Source of the DNA: Membranipora membranacea
Taxonomy: Eukaryota > Bryozoa > Gymnolaemata > Cheilostomatida > Membraniporidae
NCBI GenBank assembly: GCA_914767715.1
Contig: OU612066.1
Location: forward strand, 32,526,283 to 32,586,282
Direction: 5' to 3'
Length of the DNA: 60,000 nt
Position numbers and translations under genes: made by a program
In this document: positions 1 to 12,568 of the stretch, one piece after another
How the letters are laid out: every line of letters starts with the position of its first letter
Numbering within the stretch: the stretch's first letter is position 1
The notes under the pieces: model-generated
The model's input: only the letters and a program-made list of their open reading frames with translations
What the model was told of the DNA's origin: nothing
Database searches by the model: none

Positions 1-838
1 ATTGTGCTCATCAGCAGGTTGTGAAGCTAACAGTATAAAGTCCTAAAACAAATTTTATTGTGTCACCAATGACGCACTTGGTGCAGCATAAGAGGGCCCA
101 TTTGATGGAATGAGATATGAAATTTAGTATAATTTCCCTGTTGCGCCGATTGCTTCACTGCTATTAGGTCTATTAGCACTATCATTTCTTTTTGTCAGCA
201 AAGTGTAAGATAACGATTTGATGTGTTTTACCTACTTTATGACCTGCTGGGAATGATCTAACTGGTGTTACCATGAACACCTCCAAGGTAGCTAAATCAC
301 CTTACGTATTGATGCCATCTGCCATCTGATTAGCTGTTATACCAAGCCATAGTATTGTGATACTGGTGGGTAGTCACAGGATGTTAGTAACAGAGATGAT
401 ATAAGATAAGACTTGATCTGATTGTGTGATCCTGAAAGCTGGCACCAGGCTTTCCAAACTGACAATATACAGTCCTCATTCTGTCATATAGGTATAAATA
501 CACTACATGATAGGACTTACGCTCCAAGCAAAATATATTATTCATACCTATGAGTCTTACACATGCACACAATTTTTGTTACTGAGACTTTTCAGGGTTT
601 CACTAAATTATCTACAATTTAAGATGATAGAAAGTCCAATTTATTTATATTGGCTTCTAATAAATGCCTCCTGTCCAGTATATTGCGGTAGCGCCTCCCC
701 CTCCCCACCCTAATCTTATAATAGCAGACAAGTGTACAAGCTAAGAGAAAACCTCCCATTGTAAATTATGTCCTTGGAGTTGTCTTTGCACGGATTTTTT
801 CCTTTCATTCTTACCTCAAAACTTTTTTTTGTTTCTAG
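1..838. other. No gene resolved; upstream of or intron within the Thr-rich membrane protein gene
   Basis: No exon with convincing coding content was found. The Thr-rich exon that begins at 839 needs an upstream exon ending one base into a codon, so the 5' part of that gene lies either here unseen or before the window. The stretch is AT-rich with only short open frames. Confidence 0.4.
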
Positions 839-3800
839 TTCCTCTTACCACGCCAACAACCACCACTACAACAACGACAACAACCACCACTTCGGCACCG
901 ACTACCACCACAACTACCACCACTCCAGCCCCAACCACTACACAGAAACGTACAAGGCCGGCGTTCATGACTAGAGGTAGATTTACGACAGGTTCCGTAT
1001 TCAGATATAACACAATGAGCCGGTCTACTAAGAAGTCTCAGTATGAGACGAGTAGTAAGAGAACGACTGGAGAAGAGCTAGCCAGGAAGACTGGTACTCT
1101 GTTAATAGCTGTGGCTACGGCGGACAAACATTTACTGGGTAGGTGGCTGCTGATAATGTGATTATACTGGCTCATTGATCTGTTGCTCAGTATGTATTTT
1201 TGATATCACTCTGGGGTCTTATCATAGTTAAGGCCTCTGAACCAATGTTGGCGAGGAAGTGATTCCGGAGCTGTTGGGTGTAACTATATTTCTGTGGGGC
1301 ACTGTTGGCACATAATTATACTATTCTTGTATCTGATTGGTGCATGATACATGAGAGATATCTGATTTTGGTAATTTACATTCCTTCGTTCCTAAAAAGC
1401 GTGTAAGGGGAAAGGGGGAAGTAGTGAAGCAACTTTCAGAATTTTTATAGAAAAATTGAAAAAACTGTCCCAAAGTTTCAAACAGATAATATGTCATCAT
1501 CAATTTCATCAGTTTCATAGTGATGTCATAGATAACTAAAACAAAATCTCTAACTCGTTTTATGAAGCCCTTGTCACACAACCATAGTAATATTAGGGTA
1601 GAGGGTGGGGTTGCGCACACATTTGATCGCACACATCTGATCTCAGCTATCATCGGGCGGGCGCAGAGTCGTTTAAAACAATAGTAAGAGAGTGAAACGC
1701 TAATTGATGATTCGTTAGATCAAAGATATCAGATCTTTGTAAGGTTCTCATCACAACAAGGTGGAACAAATGTGATATAATCTAAAAAACACCTCCCTAA
1801 TCTACTCATATATTTCCTGCACTTAATTAGTGCTTCGTCCTCAGACTTATTCAGTTTAGCTCATCTAGATTTTTTTCTCTTACTGGTTAAATAATTGTAG
1901 CCAAAGTAATGGCTAATAAAAATTCCCGCTGATCAGCCCACGCTGCAGCTTGTTTGAAAATTTTAAATAGATGTAAGCTGTAATAACGATGTAATAATTT
2001 ACAGAAAATACTGTAACCATTCGGATGTATCTTTTTTATAAATTGTAAATAATGAGTTGTTTTAAATTTAAGCCTAAGTCTGTTATGATTTTAGGAAAGG
2101 TCAAAGGGTTTGGTTAGCCTGTTAAGATTTTATTCATTAAACCATCTAAAACAAACCAAATGTATTTTTTCGAGTAAAGTGATGATGAAACAACCATATG
2201 ACTACTTTTTAGGTCCTTGCTGCTGGCTATATGAGATATTGAAGTCTGCACCTAGAGGGTTGGCAATGAATGCTCAACAGGACAGATTTTTGGAGAGTTG
2301 CTGATAATTCAATACTGTTAGTCTGAGCTAAGATGCCATATTTTGAGGTGAATTTGACCTATTGTGGCGAGGATTTGATCTGAGTGTTTGTATTATATTT
2401 CTTGTAATTATTAATTAGCTGAATATTATTTTTCTTATAGGTTTAATCGTGGCTGTTGTGACAGGAGTCTTTTTCATCACATCTCTCATCATATGTATAT
2501 GCTGTGCGTGTCAAGGCAAATCTAAGTCTAAGCGACGTAAAAAGTAAGTGGGACTGCGGTACTACTGATCTTTCCTTGTTATCAATCAGACCTTTCTTTC
2601 ACAACCTAATTTAATTTGAGTGTCTGGCGAGTAATAAAAATAGTGACCCGTTTCTTACTGGATTTCCTTATTTTGTATACTGTTTTGAAAAATAAAGATG
2701 AATCATAATTTACGCTTATGCTGCCCTTTAGATAGTCACTTCACATATGAGCAACACATTTATGTTTATTTGTGACAATTCCGGCCAAATAAATTTCATC
2801 AGCGTTTTTCCGGATCTTTGCTTATTTCTCCACAACTAAATATTTACATCAATCTATACATCTGTTGTTGCTGACTCTGCGTGTTGACTGATTGACACAT
2901 GCATTAGTAACTATTCACTTCGCTGACCCTGAAACCAACATTCATTTATCGCTTTGCAGTTCACTAAAATGATTGCATAGAGTATTACTTTATCTCAGTG
3001 GTGGCCACATGTTCTTATAACTGAATCTTCTTAACAAATAATCGAAATTCTTGGTTTTTGATAAAGTGTATCCAAGAAATTTGGCACCATGATAACAATT
3101 GATAAGTATGTAAAAATTGTTACATATTTGTCCAGCCTTTATCTATTCCACTTGCTTCCCTGGTATAAGTTGCAGCGGATTTACCCGGGATAACCATCTA
3201 AAAGAGGAACAGTGTTCCATCTTCCCCTAAATAAGAAAGAAACAGGGAACAGACAAATCCTAGTGACAATATCGTAAAACCAGAGAGTTTGGTCTATAAT
3301 AAACACTCCGTTCTAAGGCAAGAGTTTGAGATTGACTGAAATTCAATAGTCTTAACTCCCAAAGAAATAAAGAAAAATCCAAAAAGTCGCTGCGCAATAA
3401 CTATGACAATGTTTTACATAATTACAGATATGAGCTGATACACGGCTACTCCAGTAATACGATGGACCGAGGACATCGGACAGACACGACGGAGGAGACG
3501 AGTATCGAGGAGAACGATGGAAGCTTTAGTGATGGGCGGAGTCACAGTATGAGACACGACGATGCGTACGATGGTATGGTCTTCCCAACCATCCTCCCCC
3601 CACCTCCACTATTACATGAGCAGCCATCTATGACAACAGCCAGTGTGTATGACGTAAGACCACCGACTTCCCTACAGAATACAATGCAATCTAGGAGATA
3701 CAACACAATGAACGGGAGAATGCCAATAAACGCCATAGATAACGATATTTACGCTTCCATCAACAAGCAGAGGAAACCATCCAGACAGAATATCATGAGT

Positions 3801-4133
3801 CATAGTATGAGACATCACCAGGAAGTACCACTTCCTCCTCCCCCGCCCCCTATCAAACAGCAGCAGCTGTCTCCTGCTCTAGGGCTATCAGACACAGAAT
3901 CAGAGAGCAGACGCCCTTACAGACCTCGAGAACGGGACTCATCTCAGTCTAGATCTGATACAGGAACTATTAACAGTTCGAGGTCTGGGAGAAGTAAACG
4001 AAGCAAGCGTGTAAGACATTCACCTCAGCCTACTACAATCACCCCGTCTGGCAACCGCAGGGCGTATAAAAACTCAAGCCGGCGTGATCTAGAAAGTCAG
4101 GAAAACATAGACTTAGTTTCCACAAACCTGTGA
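839..4133 (+). CDS. Thr-rich single-pass membrane protein, 3' part (exons 839-1138, 2441-2543, 3428-4133)
   Basis: Three exons join in frame with GT/AG borders (phase 1, then phase 2). The first begins after a pyrimidine tract and encodes a mucin-like Thr/Pro run (about 30 residues) followed by a basic, Ser/Thr-rich stalk. The second encodes one membrane segment (LIVAVVTGVFFITSLIICIC) followed by a Cys pair and a Lys/Arg-rich stop-transfer sequence. The third encodes a cytoplasmic tail of about 235 residues with two proline runs (PPPPLL and PLPPPPPPI), a repeated SHSMRH motif, tyrosine sites such as VYDVRP and DIYASI, and a basic Ser/Arg stretch, ending TGA at 4133. The extracellular N-terminus is not seen, so the class of receptor is unknown. 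The exon plan (Thr-rich, phase 1, TM, phase 2, single-exon tail) is the same as in the lectin-like receptor downstream at 5813-10670, which suggests related or co-assembled receptors. The proline runs could bind SH3 or EVH1 partners (inference). Confidence 0.75.
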
Positions 4134-4399
4134 CCTGCTTCTGACTGACTCTACCCAGCACAGCTGCTTTAGTGTTGAGTATAGACAGGTTTGCGGTATC
4201 GATGCTGTCTGAGATGAATGCCTTGTAGGCCTTTGCTCTGCTTATTCAGATGGGAGCTGATATATTAGCTGTTAAATGTATACAGGAACTGCATCATGGA
4301 AACATGGACTCCAGATGTTCAACAGAATTTAAACGGTTTGCCAAAATGACCCCGTATGCATTATCTTCTTACTGCATTTACTTTGTATTCTTAGGCTAC

Positions 4400-4405
4400 A
4401 ATAAA
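4400..4405 (+). terminator. Candidate poly(A) signal AATAAA
   Basis: This hexamer is about 270 bases downstream of the stop codon of the Thr-rich membrane protein. The placement is plausible, but the motif is common in AT-rich DNA. Confidence 0.3.
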
Positions 4406-5746
4406 TTAATGCCTGGATCCACTATTTTGATGAATTTTCTGCATCGAAAATATTTCTTGATCCATAGCATTTTTTGACATGTGTTGCAGTTATGTGCAAC
4501 TGACTGCATTTTTCAATTCTTTATTTACGTACTGTCAATGTAATGATTGAAGTTGATGAGTTTATTCATAAATGTCAATTTCACTCAACTTTTTTATTGA
4601 AAGCATTAAAATCCAAATCCAAGGTATTCCCTCATTTCAAGTGCATTTGCTGGTTTATCCAGCGTATAAGCTCAAAAAATTGGTAGCATCAACATGAGGC
4701 TTGTACTTATTCTTCAACAATGAAATAACCTTGGTATGTTACTACCATTTTACTACAGTATATCATACTGTTTCTTTTTAACCAAAGACAAGAGGTCAAT
4801 ACAGCGATATGGCATCGTTTAATTTTAATTCCAGTATAGACTTTATACTGTTTGTCACCAGATATTTTTATAGAAGTAAAATTTTGAATATGACTATGAT
4901 TCCTATCTACCAACTTTTTTATTCTTCCACCAATTATACAATGCAGTCGAACCCCTCAATTGCGCTTACATTTTACGACAATCAAAATAGCTTGTTTATG
5001 TCACACAAGCTTGATCATAATTATTATTAGAAATACACAACATTATATTATAGTTACACCACCATATGCCAGTTGTCATTGTTGTTACTGATAAAAATGA
5101 TGTGTCAAACACTATCTGCTTCTAACATACTGTTACAGAGTATTCTGCATTATGTTAATATCTAAAAAATGTATTATTCAAATGTTTTTTTTCTTTTAGA
5201 TTGAATGGTCGATTGTGAATCATTTGTGTTTTAGACACCTAGAATCTATGTTAAAACTGATAGCTCACTGAGAAATATCCTTGGTATAATAGTCTGTTTT
5301 TAAGACGTGCTCTGGACAGCCAAGGTAGTGCTGTCGAGTCCTGTATTTTAAATTTATTAATTTTTTCCCTATTACCGCTGATTTGGCTATGAGTTTAACA
5401 GCATCCATCGGCCTAGATACCTAAGGTTGATGACGGCTTCATTTCGATTTCACAATAACATGATCCCTCAACATCTCATGATTACTCAAGCCGAGCTTAT
5501 CAAGTTTATTGTGTGCTGAACAACAATATACATTCCCATTTGATAAGAAGGGAAATCGATCGTAAACCGTCACATGATAAGCCAGCCTAAACTGAGAGGT
5601 GCGACGGGTAGTGACAGGGTTATATATTTAACACCCGCAAGCAGTGGTTCGCCTGAGACAAGGGTTACAGTAGGGACTATTACTAAGCCAAACATTTTGA
5701 GGCAAACAATTGTTGATGCACCATTATCCTGGCTACCTCCACTCAA

Positions 5747-5791
5747 GCTGCGATACTGAGCTGTGTTACTGAGCTGCGATACTGAGCTGTG
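5747..5791 (+). repeat. 26-bp tandem duplication just upstream of the lectin-like receptor start
   Basis: The 19-mer GCTGCGATACTGAGCTGTG occurs at 5747-5765 and again at 5773-5791, a 26-bp period. It ends 21 bases before the ATG at 5813, so it lies in the probable 5' UTR or core promoter. Confidence 0.75.
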
Positions 5792-5812
5792 AGACTTGGA
5801 GGATTATGTGAG

Positions 5813-8800
5813 ATGAGGTGTTTGTGGATGATGGAGTGGATCCTGTTAGTGGTCGGAGTTATCTGGACAGCTGTTAGTGCTGGCGAGGCTTTATCAGGAG
5901 CTCCAGGTAAACTCAAAACTGTCCAATCGTATTCTAAATAATTTCAGATATTTGGGTGTCAAATACCGACAAATTGTATCCGTATTGATTTGTATAGGTC
6001 CCAGCAGCCCTGATCTGGCAACCTCAATCCTTCATTTTATACCCTGTCCCTATTTAAAGCTAATCAATGATTTTCAAACAGTATTTTTCCGGCAAAGTGA
6101 ATTTAACTCTTGAATTTTGGGATTTTGTTATAGTTTGATCATTGAAATTTCAATGTAATGCAATGTACATTATTTTGTAAGAGTTCAACCATTTAAAATT
6201 ACTAATAGCATTTTACATCGTTTCAGTCCTAACAAAGTGAACCTTGTTCTTTTTCTCCAGCTGCTGTTGAGGTAATGAAACAAATGACTGATCAAGACGG
6301 CATCTACACCCTCTACAAATCAACATCCGTACTAACAGACCTTCAGGCAGCGAAATATCTATGTGCATCTAAAGGAGAAACACTGGCAGCAGGTCTCTCT
6401 GTTGGGCAGCTCCAAGGTGTCACAAGTCTCGCTTCTGGGAAAGTTAATGCCTGGGTCAACGACTGTTATACTAGAACAGAATGGATAGATGGTGAGCAAG
6501 AACATGATGTTATCATACTGCCAGACTTCTCAATGTAAAACAGGTCAACTGTCTTGAAAAGCTCTCTCACATGAATCGTGAACAGACAGACCCCCTATAC
6601 CTAGTAATCTGTTACAACTATGTTGCCTATGTTGCTACTTGCTGCTCCCCAATACACACTTTTTGCAATGTCATTCAACGAAGGGAGCAAAGTGGTTCTA
6701 GTAGTCCACCATGAAACTCAATCCTAAACTGATGAATAAATTGTAAAAAAATTGTATCTATAGTATTTAAACAGAACGGCTCTCTGCCCCTGATGATGGG
6801 ATGTCATGAAGCTGATATGCAAGATTCTAAAGAGTTTCACAAAATGTTTTAACAACATGCGGTAAATAATAAAGGCTACTGAGAGAGCGAGAGAATTGAC
6901 TTCAAAACCTGGAAACTTCTATTCTCGGCCTCCTGTTTGTGTCACACATGTATCATTGTTATTATGGGTTTACGAATATAGTGCCAATTTGATTATAGGA
7001 AAGGTTGAGACTTCATATCCTTCTACCTTCAATGCAAATCAGTGTATGCAGTTTACCATGAGAAATGGAAAAGTTACTGGTCCAAAACTCGCTAGCTGTG
7101 GTGAGGAGGAAAGCCCTGCCATATGCTTCAAACCTGGTTGGTTTCTTAGCTTAGATGGGAGGGATCTGATATGGTACCTCTCGGATAAGGATAAATCTAC
7201 CGTGATATATCTTCTTATGTTGAATGTATGAGAGAAAAAGTAACGTTTTGCATTTTCATCTGTTTTAGTATCATAATAGAAATCATGATTAAGATAAGTT
7301 GGTCACCTGAATAACATGAACAGCGTCATAGGCTAAAGGCCGACAAGTTCAGCTGCCTATCGCATCCTACTATTTTTGACAGCACCTTGAAAACCTGCCT
7401 AGAAAACAGATAACACTTTTTACAAGTATTCGTCTTATCTATTGATAGTAAGTTCAAAACGACTCAATGATCGTGTCTTTGTGATGAGCAGTCCGGCTAA
7501 CTTCAGCACAGCAGCCAATTTATGCACAGAAAGCGGTGGTGAGTTACTGGTGTTGGATAACTTACTTAAGGATTACACACAGATAAGATTCGGACCTCGT
7601 ATTGATGGCGATTATTGGATCGGGTTAAGGGGCAGACAACTCTGTGCTTCAGGTAAATTATCAAAGAGACATTAATCATAAACTCCAAATTTTGCTCGAA
7701 ACCAAGAAAACTCTCTTTTTGTTTACTGTTGTTGCGCTACAGAAATTCAATACAACTTCCTTCTATCATGTTTATTGGTAATGGTTATAGGCGTATAATT
7801 TGATGCCTCATACCCCCTTGCTTGCTCTGATCATCAATAAATAACACAAAATATGAACTGCTGAAGGGATTATATAGACTTTGGCACGGTTTTTTGCAAG
7901 CAAACTTGACTCTGACAAAAATGAGAGAAACTATATGTATATGTATATATATATTTATATATATTTATATACATTATGAGCTATGAGGAAACACAATTCA
8001 TCGATGAGGTCACAATTTATTGAGTTGAGGTTTCCATGACATACTTAGATGGAAACCTAGCTGCTTCTACCAGCTATCGAAGGGCATTTCAGCTCTTAAA
8101 CTAATGGAAACCTCAAGAAAAACATGTGTAATATCCATCCTATGAGACAATACAAACCGATTACATACACAATGTTGACTTAAATGGGTTATTTTTCAGA
8201 TGCATGGATTGAACAGAATAGTAGATCATACATTTCACGGAAATCCGATGCCTTAAATTTTGCACTCTGTACCAAAGGTTTGTTACGTATTTCTCTTTTG
8301 ATTGATTGATACTCATAAGTTCATATCTGACCTTGGTAAAATATTTGTTCACAGAAGTTGCAGATCTTTGTCTTTTCAGTATTGCGTTTTTGTTGTTGTT
8401 TAGGAGCTCTTTCTCACCGGGGACAGTCCATGCTTGAATCAACTTTTGTGTACTAATAAGGTACATGAATTTTTTTACCGTGTTGATTAATGATTGTAGG
8501 CTCAGAAAAAAGCACAACCAGCTCACAAACTACAAAAGAAACTATCACCTCTGTTGAAGGCGAGCAATCTCTGTCAACAGCGATCCCTCCAAAGTTGATC
8601 AACACTACTATTGCTTATGAAAAATATATCAAAACTACTGCAAATCCTTCCGCAAAGGTGGATACATTTAGTAGAGGAACTCCATCAAGTGAGGTAGGCC
8701 AGACCACCGAGCAGCAAAGTACCCTGCGGACAAGTAAACAATCACATATATATAACATACAAACGACAACAGTAACCACTCTGCTAACTGGCAGCAGTTT

Positions 8801-10670
8801 CATCTCTAAGGCAAACGGGAAAAAGAGAACTACCATCACTTCAAAACTCGACTCACCAAGAGAAAATTCAACATTCACTGCTGATGACGACTCTCAAAAG
8901 GGTAAGACAATGACATAGCAATTTTACTCTGGTTTCAAGCTCAAAAATGTCCCACACATTCACTTTAACCTAGTCAAAATGGAGCCTGTAGTTTTGTTTT
9001 ATGGGCAAGAATCATTATTTAGGATTGTACATAATATATCTGTATAATATTATTCTCAAATACTTTGCATAAGTTTGGTGAATATAATATAGGAAGACAG
9101 AATACATGTTAGAAATTACCTTCCCACTGGTAAAGGGAAGACAAGTCTGTAGATTTAGCACAAATTTGAACCTTGCTAGGGATCTTGCAAGATTTGGTTG
9201 ACACAATATTACTCACTTCCAGGTGTAAAGAAAACTGATGAGACTGTGAGTGATGGAGCCAACACAGATGACACTATGAAGCTGACCTTGTATATTGTGT
9301 GTGGCTGTTTTGCTGCCTTTGTGGTGATCGTTGTTGTAGTATTGCTGCTCATATGGCGAAGACGGTGAGATCATCTTTATACTTTTATATGTACACTATT
9401 GCATTTGGTAATTCATATAAATAGAATCCTACTGAACTGCTCATGAGATGAATCATTACCGGATGATTCCATTTGTATGAGTGATGTACAGTTATTTTTT
9501 GCTTTCCATCAATGTTTATCCGTATCAGTACTAACAACTTTTGAATACTTAGACTACACAATATAGAGCAGTAGACCAAGAGACCTGCTGTTAGCTTTGG
9601 CTTGGAAAGACAAGCAAATGAAGTGTCCTTAAACAATCAATGGTTTCATCTATAGATCATTGAGGAGCAAACCACATTACAAAACTGGATGGGAGTTATC
9701 CTCGGTGGAGAATCCATCCTACCACAGAAAGCCTGAAAAAAGAGGGACAATACCCATCCGTCCGGGACCAATGCAATCAGACAAACACATAGACCAAGTA
9801 CCCCCGCTGCCTGCACCACGGACTTCCACGGGTAGAGATCCCAAAGACTACAATGACATCTACAGCGTGGTGCCAAATGAGTATGATCGGGTTCAGCTTT
9901 TTGAAGGTTCTGAAGAGATGTATTCTACAGCTGGAGAATATGTTGACTGTGATGTGAAATTCAGAACTAATACAAACGCAAAAGTTGTCGATCGCAAAAC
10001 TCCGCCCACAGACGACCTGTACGACGAATGTATCCCAGTATCCTCTAAGGTTACAGTTAGAAAAGTAAGTTCTCATTACATTGAAGCATTAGAGGTCACG
10101 GCTCCAGTAACTGAAAATGAAATTGACAAGCCTGAATCAAACCTAGATGAGGGACGGCCAGAGTCAGCTTATGATTTGCCGCCTGATGAGGATGTACCAG
10201 AGGGGAGCGACCTTTATCATGACCTTGAAACGAGCGCAACAGAGCCTGTGTACATCCCAGCACCCGTTTATCATGATTTGGAAGGCAGCCAAGCAGCTCA
10301 TCACACCACTGGTAACTCAGCTCTACCTGTGCCTGAAAATAACGACATCTATGATGAGTGTGAGCCGGTGAATCAACAAACATTAGGTAAAGAAAGGACA
10401 TCAAATGGAAATGTTGATCCCCAACCGACGACGACAGCGCTTGTAACGAGAAGAAATAGCACTTCTGATGCAACCTATGACATACCTCCAGATGAGGACT
10501 CAAAGACCACTGATCCTATATACATACCAGGGCCGCTATACCACGATCTTGAAGATGACCCGACAACATATTACAGCACTGCTTGTAATGCGCATCTGAG
10601 TAACACCTCATCTGATGTTGCTGACTTTGATAACAGTGGAGAAATTTATGATGAGTGTGCTCCACTATAA
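5813..10670 (+). CDS. C-type-lectin-like single-pass receptor with phosphotyrosine-motif tail (8 exons, 767 aa)
   Basis: Exons 5813-5906, 6261-6491, 6999-7136, 7449-7652, 8200-8277, 8500-8901, 9223-9364 and 9656-10670 join in frame. All extracellular introns are phase 1 and the one after the membrane exon is phase 2. Exon 1 encodes a signal peptide (MRCLWMMEWILLVVGVIW...). Exons 2-3 encode a C-type-lectin-like domain (about residues 33-154) with WVNDC, EWIDG and a final SCGEEESPAIC. Exons 4-5 encode a second, shorter and degenerate one with YWIGLRG. Neither shows an EPN/QPD sugar-binding motif, so calcium-dependent sugar binding is doubtful. Exon 6 is a Ser/Thr-rich stalk. Exon 7 encodes the membrane helix (about 403-427). 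Exon 8 is a 338-residue tail with a polyproline site and about a dozen tyrosine motifs, including three IYDEC-type, two YD(L/I)PPDED and two YIPxPxYHDLE. The tail likely recruits SH2 adaptors when phosphorylated (inference). Start chosen for the signal peptide. Confidence 0.85.
7928..7975. repeat. TA-rich microsatellite
   Basis: A run of alternating TATATGTATATATATATTTATATA-type sequence lies inside the intron between exons 4 and 5 of the lectin-like receptor. Confidence 0.8.
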
Positions 10671-11299
10671 CAAGAACATGTATGCAGCGACTCATGAAAT
10701 GAAAATATAGTAGTCATATAGTACTTTTGTGAAGTTGTCATCTCATGAAAAAGTAGCAGACAATTCCCAACTAGATGCAAATAAATGTATACAATAACAG
10801 CGTAATCTCAAAGTGGTCCATAAAAGCTCTGGACCAACCTGACTGGAGATTATTATTGTATCTTCTATAGACAAAGTCAATTTTACCTAAGCTTACCCTT
10901 AATTCAAGAAATAGGTTTTGGGTGGTTATAGACTTAGATTATTTGTCATGTGAACTGTGTTTTAAGCATCCGTGGGCTACATCATATAACTCATGCTCTA
11001 TCTATCAGATACACAGATGCAAAATAGTGCATCACTTTATCATTGTATGTAAGGGTTGCTATGACTATGTCTCAGAAGATTATAACTTGGGAGGGGATCG
11101 CTAGCTGAGGGCTGCACAATCCCAAAGATCAACCATCAGAGCATTATGACTAGCCAAGCCCATGAATAAACATTCTATTTTCTTTTCTTGTGCAGGTGTG
11201 AGGGTTATATATTATATTTCAATCAATAAAATGAGTACTGTACCCGAATAAAAAGCGATGCAATGTAGAAAACTTATGCCAAGGAAGGATAGAAATGAG
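10671..11299. other. Convergent intergenic region between the lectin-like receptor and KTI12
   Basis: Shared 3' flank of two genes pointing at each other. AATAAA hexamers on the + strand at 10780, 11165, 11225 and 11247 are candidate poly(A) signals for the receptor. No coding exon is seen. Confidence 0.55.
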
Positions 11300-12130
11300 T
11301 TATTGCAGAGCTGTTTGTAGGTATTGCACAAACATTGTGGACAGCTTGGAGCAGTCAGTCAGTGGGTTCATTTTCATATAAGTGACAAACTGTCTCCTGA
11401 TTTTGTTCAGCTCTGCCATGGTGCAGTGTTTATGGAGCTGTATCTCGCCAGCGTCAGGCACTCTTATTCTTTCTCCAGGCATGGCTTGGTGCTGACTAGA
11501 TATAATGTGTTTGACAATGTCTGACGTGACTTTATCCAATTCGTACATGAAATTAGTCGGCTGTAATGGCTGAGCCACAGTACTCAAGTTAGGAGGTGGA
11601 GCTTTAGATTTAAACAGAGCGGCATCCAAGTGCTCCATATTAATATCACCGTCAGCCTGAACCATGAAGAGCGGCGAGTCCCAACGTGCCTGACCATTTG
11701 GTTCTTCATATCTCATCATTAACTCGTTCATCAGTGTGGCAGAATATTGCTCGCTTTCAGATTTAGCCATGTTCATCTCTAGGGCCTTATCCTTACCGAC
11801 ATCACACCAGAGGACGGCGTGTGGGGTTTGAGCAGATTTTGTAACACAGAAAAGCTCATATCGATACCCTTTTATGTAATTTAAGGCATCAATGATGACT
11901 AGTGTGTCCTTGTTCAGATCTTTCTGAGCCTCAGATTTGAGGTAAGCACGGTGATTTTTCTCGTTATGTGAGCTACTGTATGTCATCTCTCGATCAAAGC
12001 CGGTGAACTGTTCATCATTGACAATGACTATCTTTTTACCAGAGTATTTGTCTGAGAAATATTCTAATATGGCTTTCACTCGAGTAGTTTTTCCACTGCT
12101 TGGGTAGCCAGTCATCACCAGCAACGGCAT
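11300..12130 (-). CDS. KTI12: KTI12 homologue, Elongator-associated P-loop ATPase (276 aa)
   Basis: Single uninterrupted frame from ATG at 12130. Residues 8-15 are a Walker A loop (GYPSSGKT) right at the N-terminus. This is followed by VIVNDEQF, a central VIIDALNYIKGYRYELFC block, WCDVG, and a C-terminal region with RRQFVTYMK. These are the landmarks of KTI12, the PSTK-related ATPase that binds tRNA and regulates Elongator, which modifies wobble uridines of tRNA. The protein is somewhat shorter than yeast (about 313) and human (about 354) KTI12, mainly in the variable middle. It is intronless, unlike its neighbours. It converges on the lectin-like receptor and its upstream side faces a gene-free repeat cluster. 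Start choice is secure because Walker A sits immediately after it. Confidence 0.95.
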   Translation of the reverse strand: MPLLVMTGYPSSGKTTRVKAILEYFSDKYSGKKIVIVNDEQFTGFDREMTYSSSHNEKNHRAYLKSEAQKDLNKDTLVIIDALNYIKGYRYELFCVTKSAQTPHAVLWCDVGKDKALEMNMAKSESEQYSATLMNELMMRYEEPNGQARWDSPLFMVQADGDINMEHLDAALFKSKAPPPNLSTVAQPLQPTNFMYELDKVTSDIVKHIISSQHQAMPGERIRVPDAGEIQLHKHCTMAELNKIRRQFVTYMKMNPLTDCSKLSTMFVQYLQTALQ

Positions 12131-12568
12131 GATTTCCCGCGTACAAACCTAAATTGACAGAACAGTCATGTTAACATTTCAATCAATTGAAATAATATAA
12201 GTATCTACATAAATATTAAAAGCACTATTACTCGTTTATCAATAATCATTTCTTGGGATTTACAGCTAAGCTTTGAACGATACCTTAATGTAGACAAAGT
12301 GCTGATATTAACGAGAAAATGGTACTTATAGGAGGGCTGTCTTGAAAATCTAGACGAGATAAGCAAACACCTTAGATGATCGATGAGCCAATGCCATATA
12401 CAAGATTTGGAACCAATAATGCATTTTGGTTTGTAGTTTTTCTATGTGACCCTCTGGCTTGCAAGCTTATTTCTCAGTTCACAGGTGTTTAACAACTTAG
12501 CTTTACTTGGGAATAATAAGCCATTACCTATTTGTTAACCTGTATTGCATTTCTTAAAGCTATAGTAG

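Larger units (their letters stand above)
4134..5812. other. Intergenic AT-rich region
   Basis: 3' flank of the Thr-rich membrane protein and 5' flank of the lectin-like receptor. Short open frames here lack splice context or codon character. A candidate polyadenylation hexamer AATAAA lies at about 4400. Nothing else is recognised apart from the tandem duplication at 5747-5791. Confidence 0.5.

Noticed and set aside
816-1013. Val-rich minus-strand open frame
   Set aside because: It is the antisense of the Thr-rich coding run (ACC/ACA triplets read as GTT/GTG).
5574-5759. 61-codon open frame upstream of the lectin-like receptor
   Set aside because: No splice link or domain; it overlaps the 26-bp tandem duplication.
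10096-10503. 135-codon minus-strand frame
   Set aside because: Antisense shadow of the receptor's tyrosine-motif tail.
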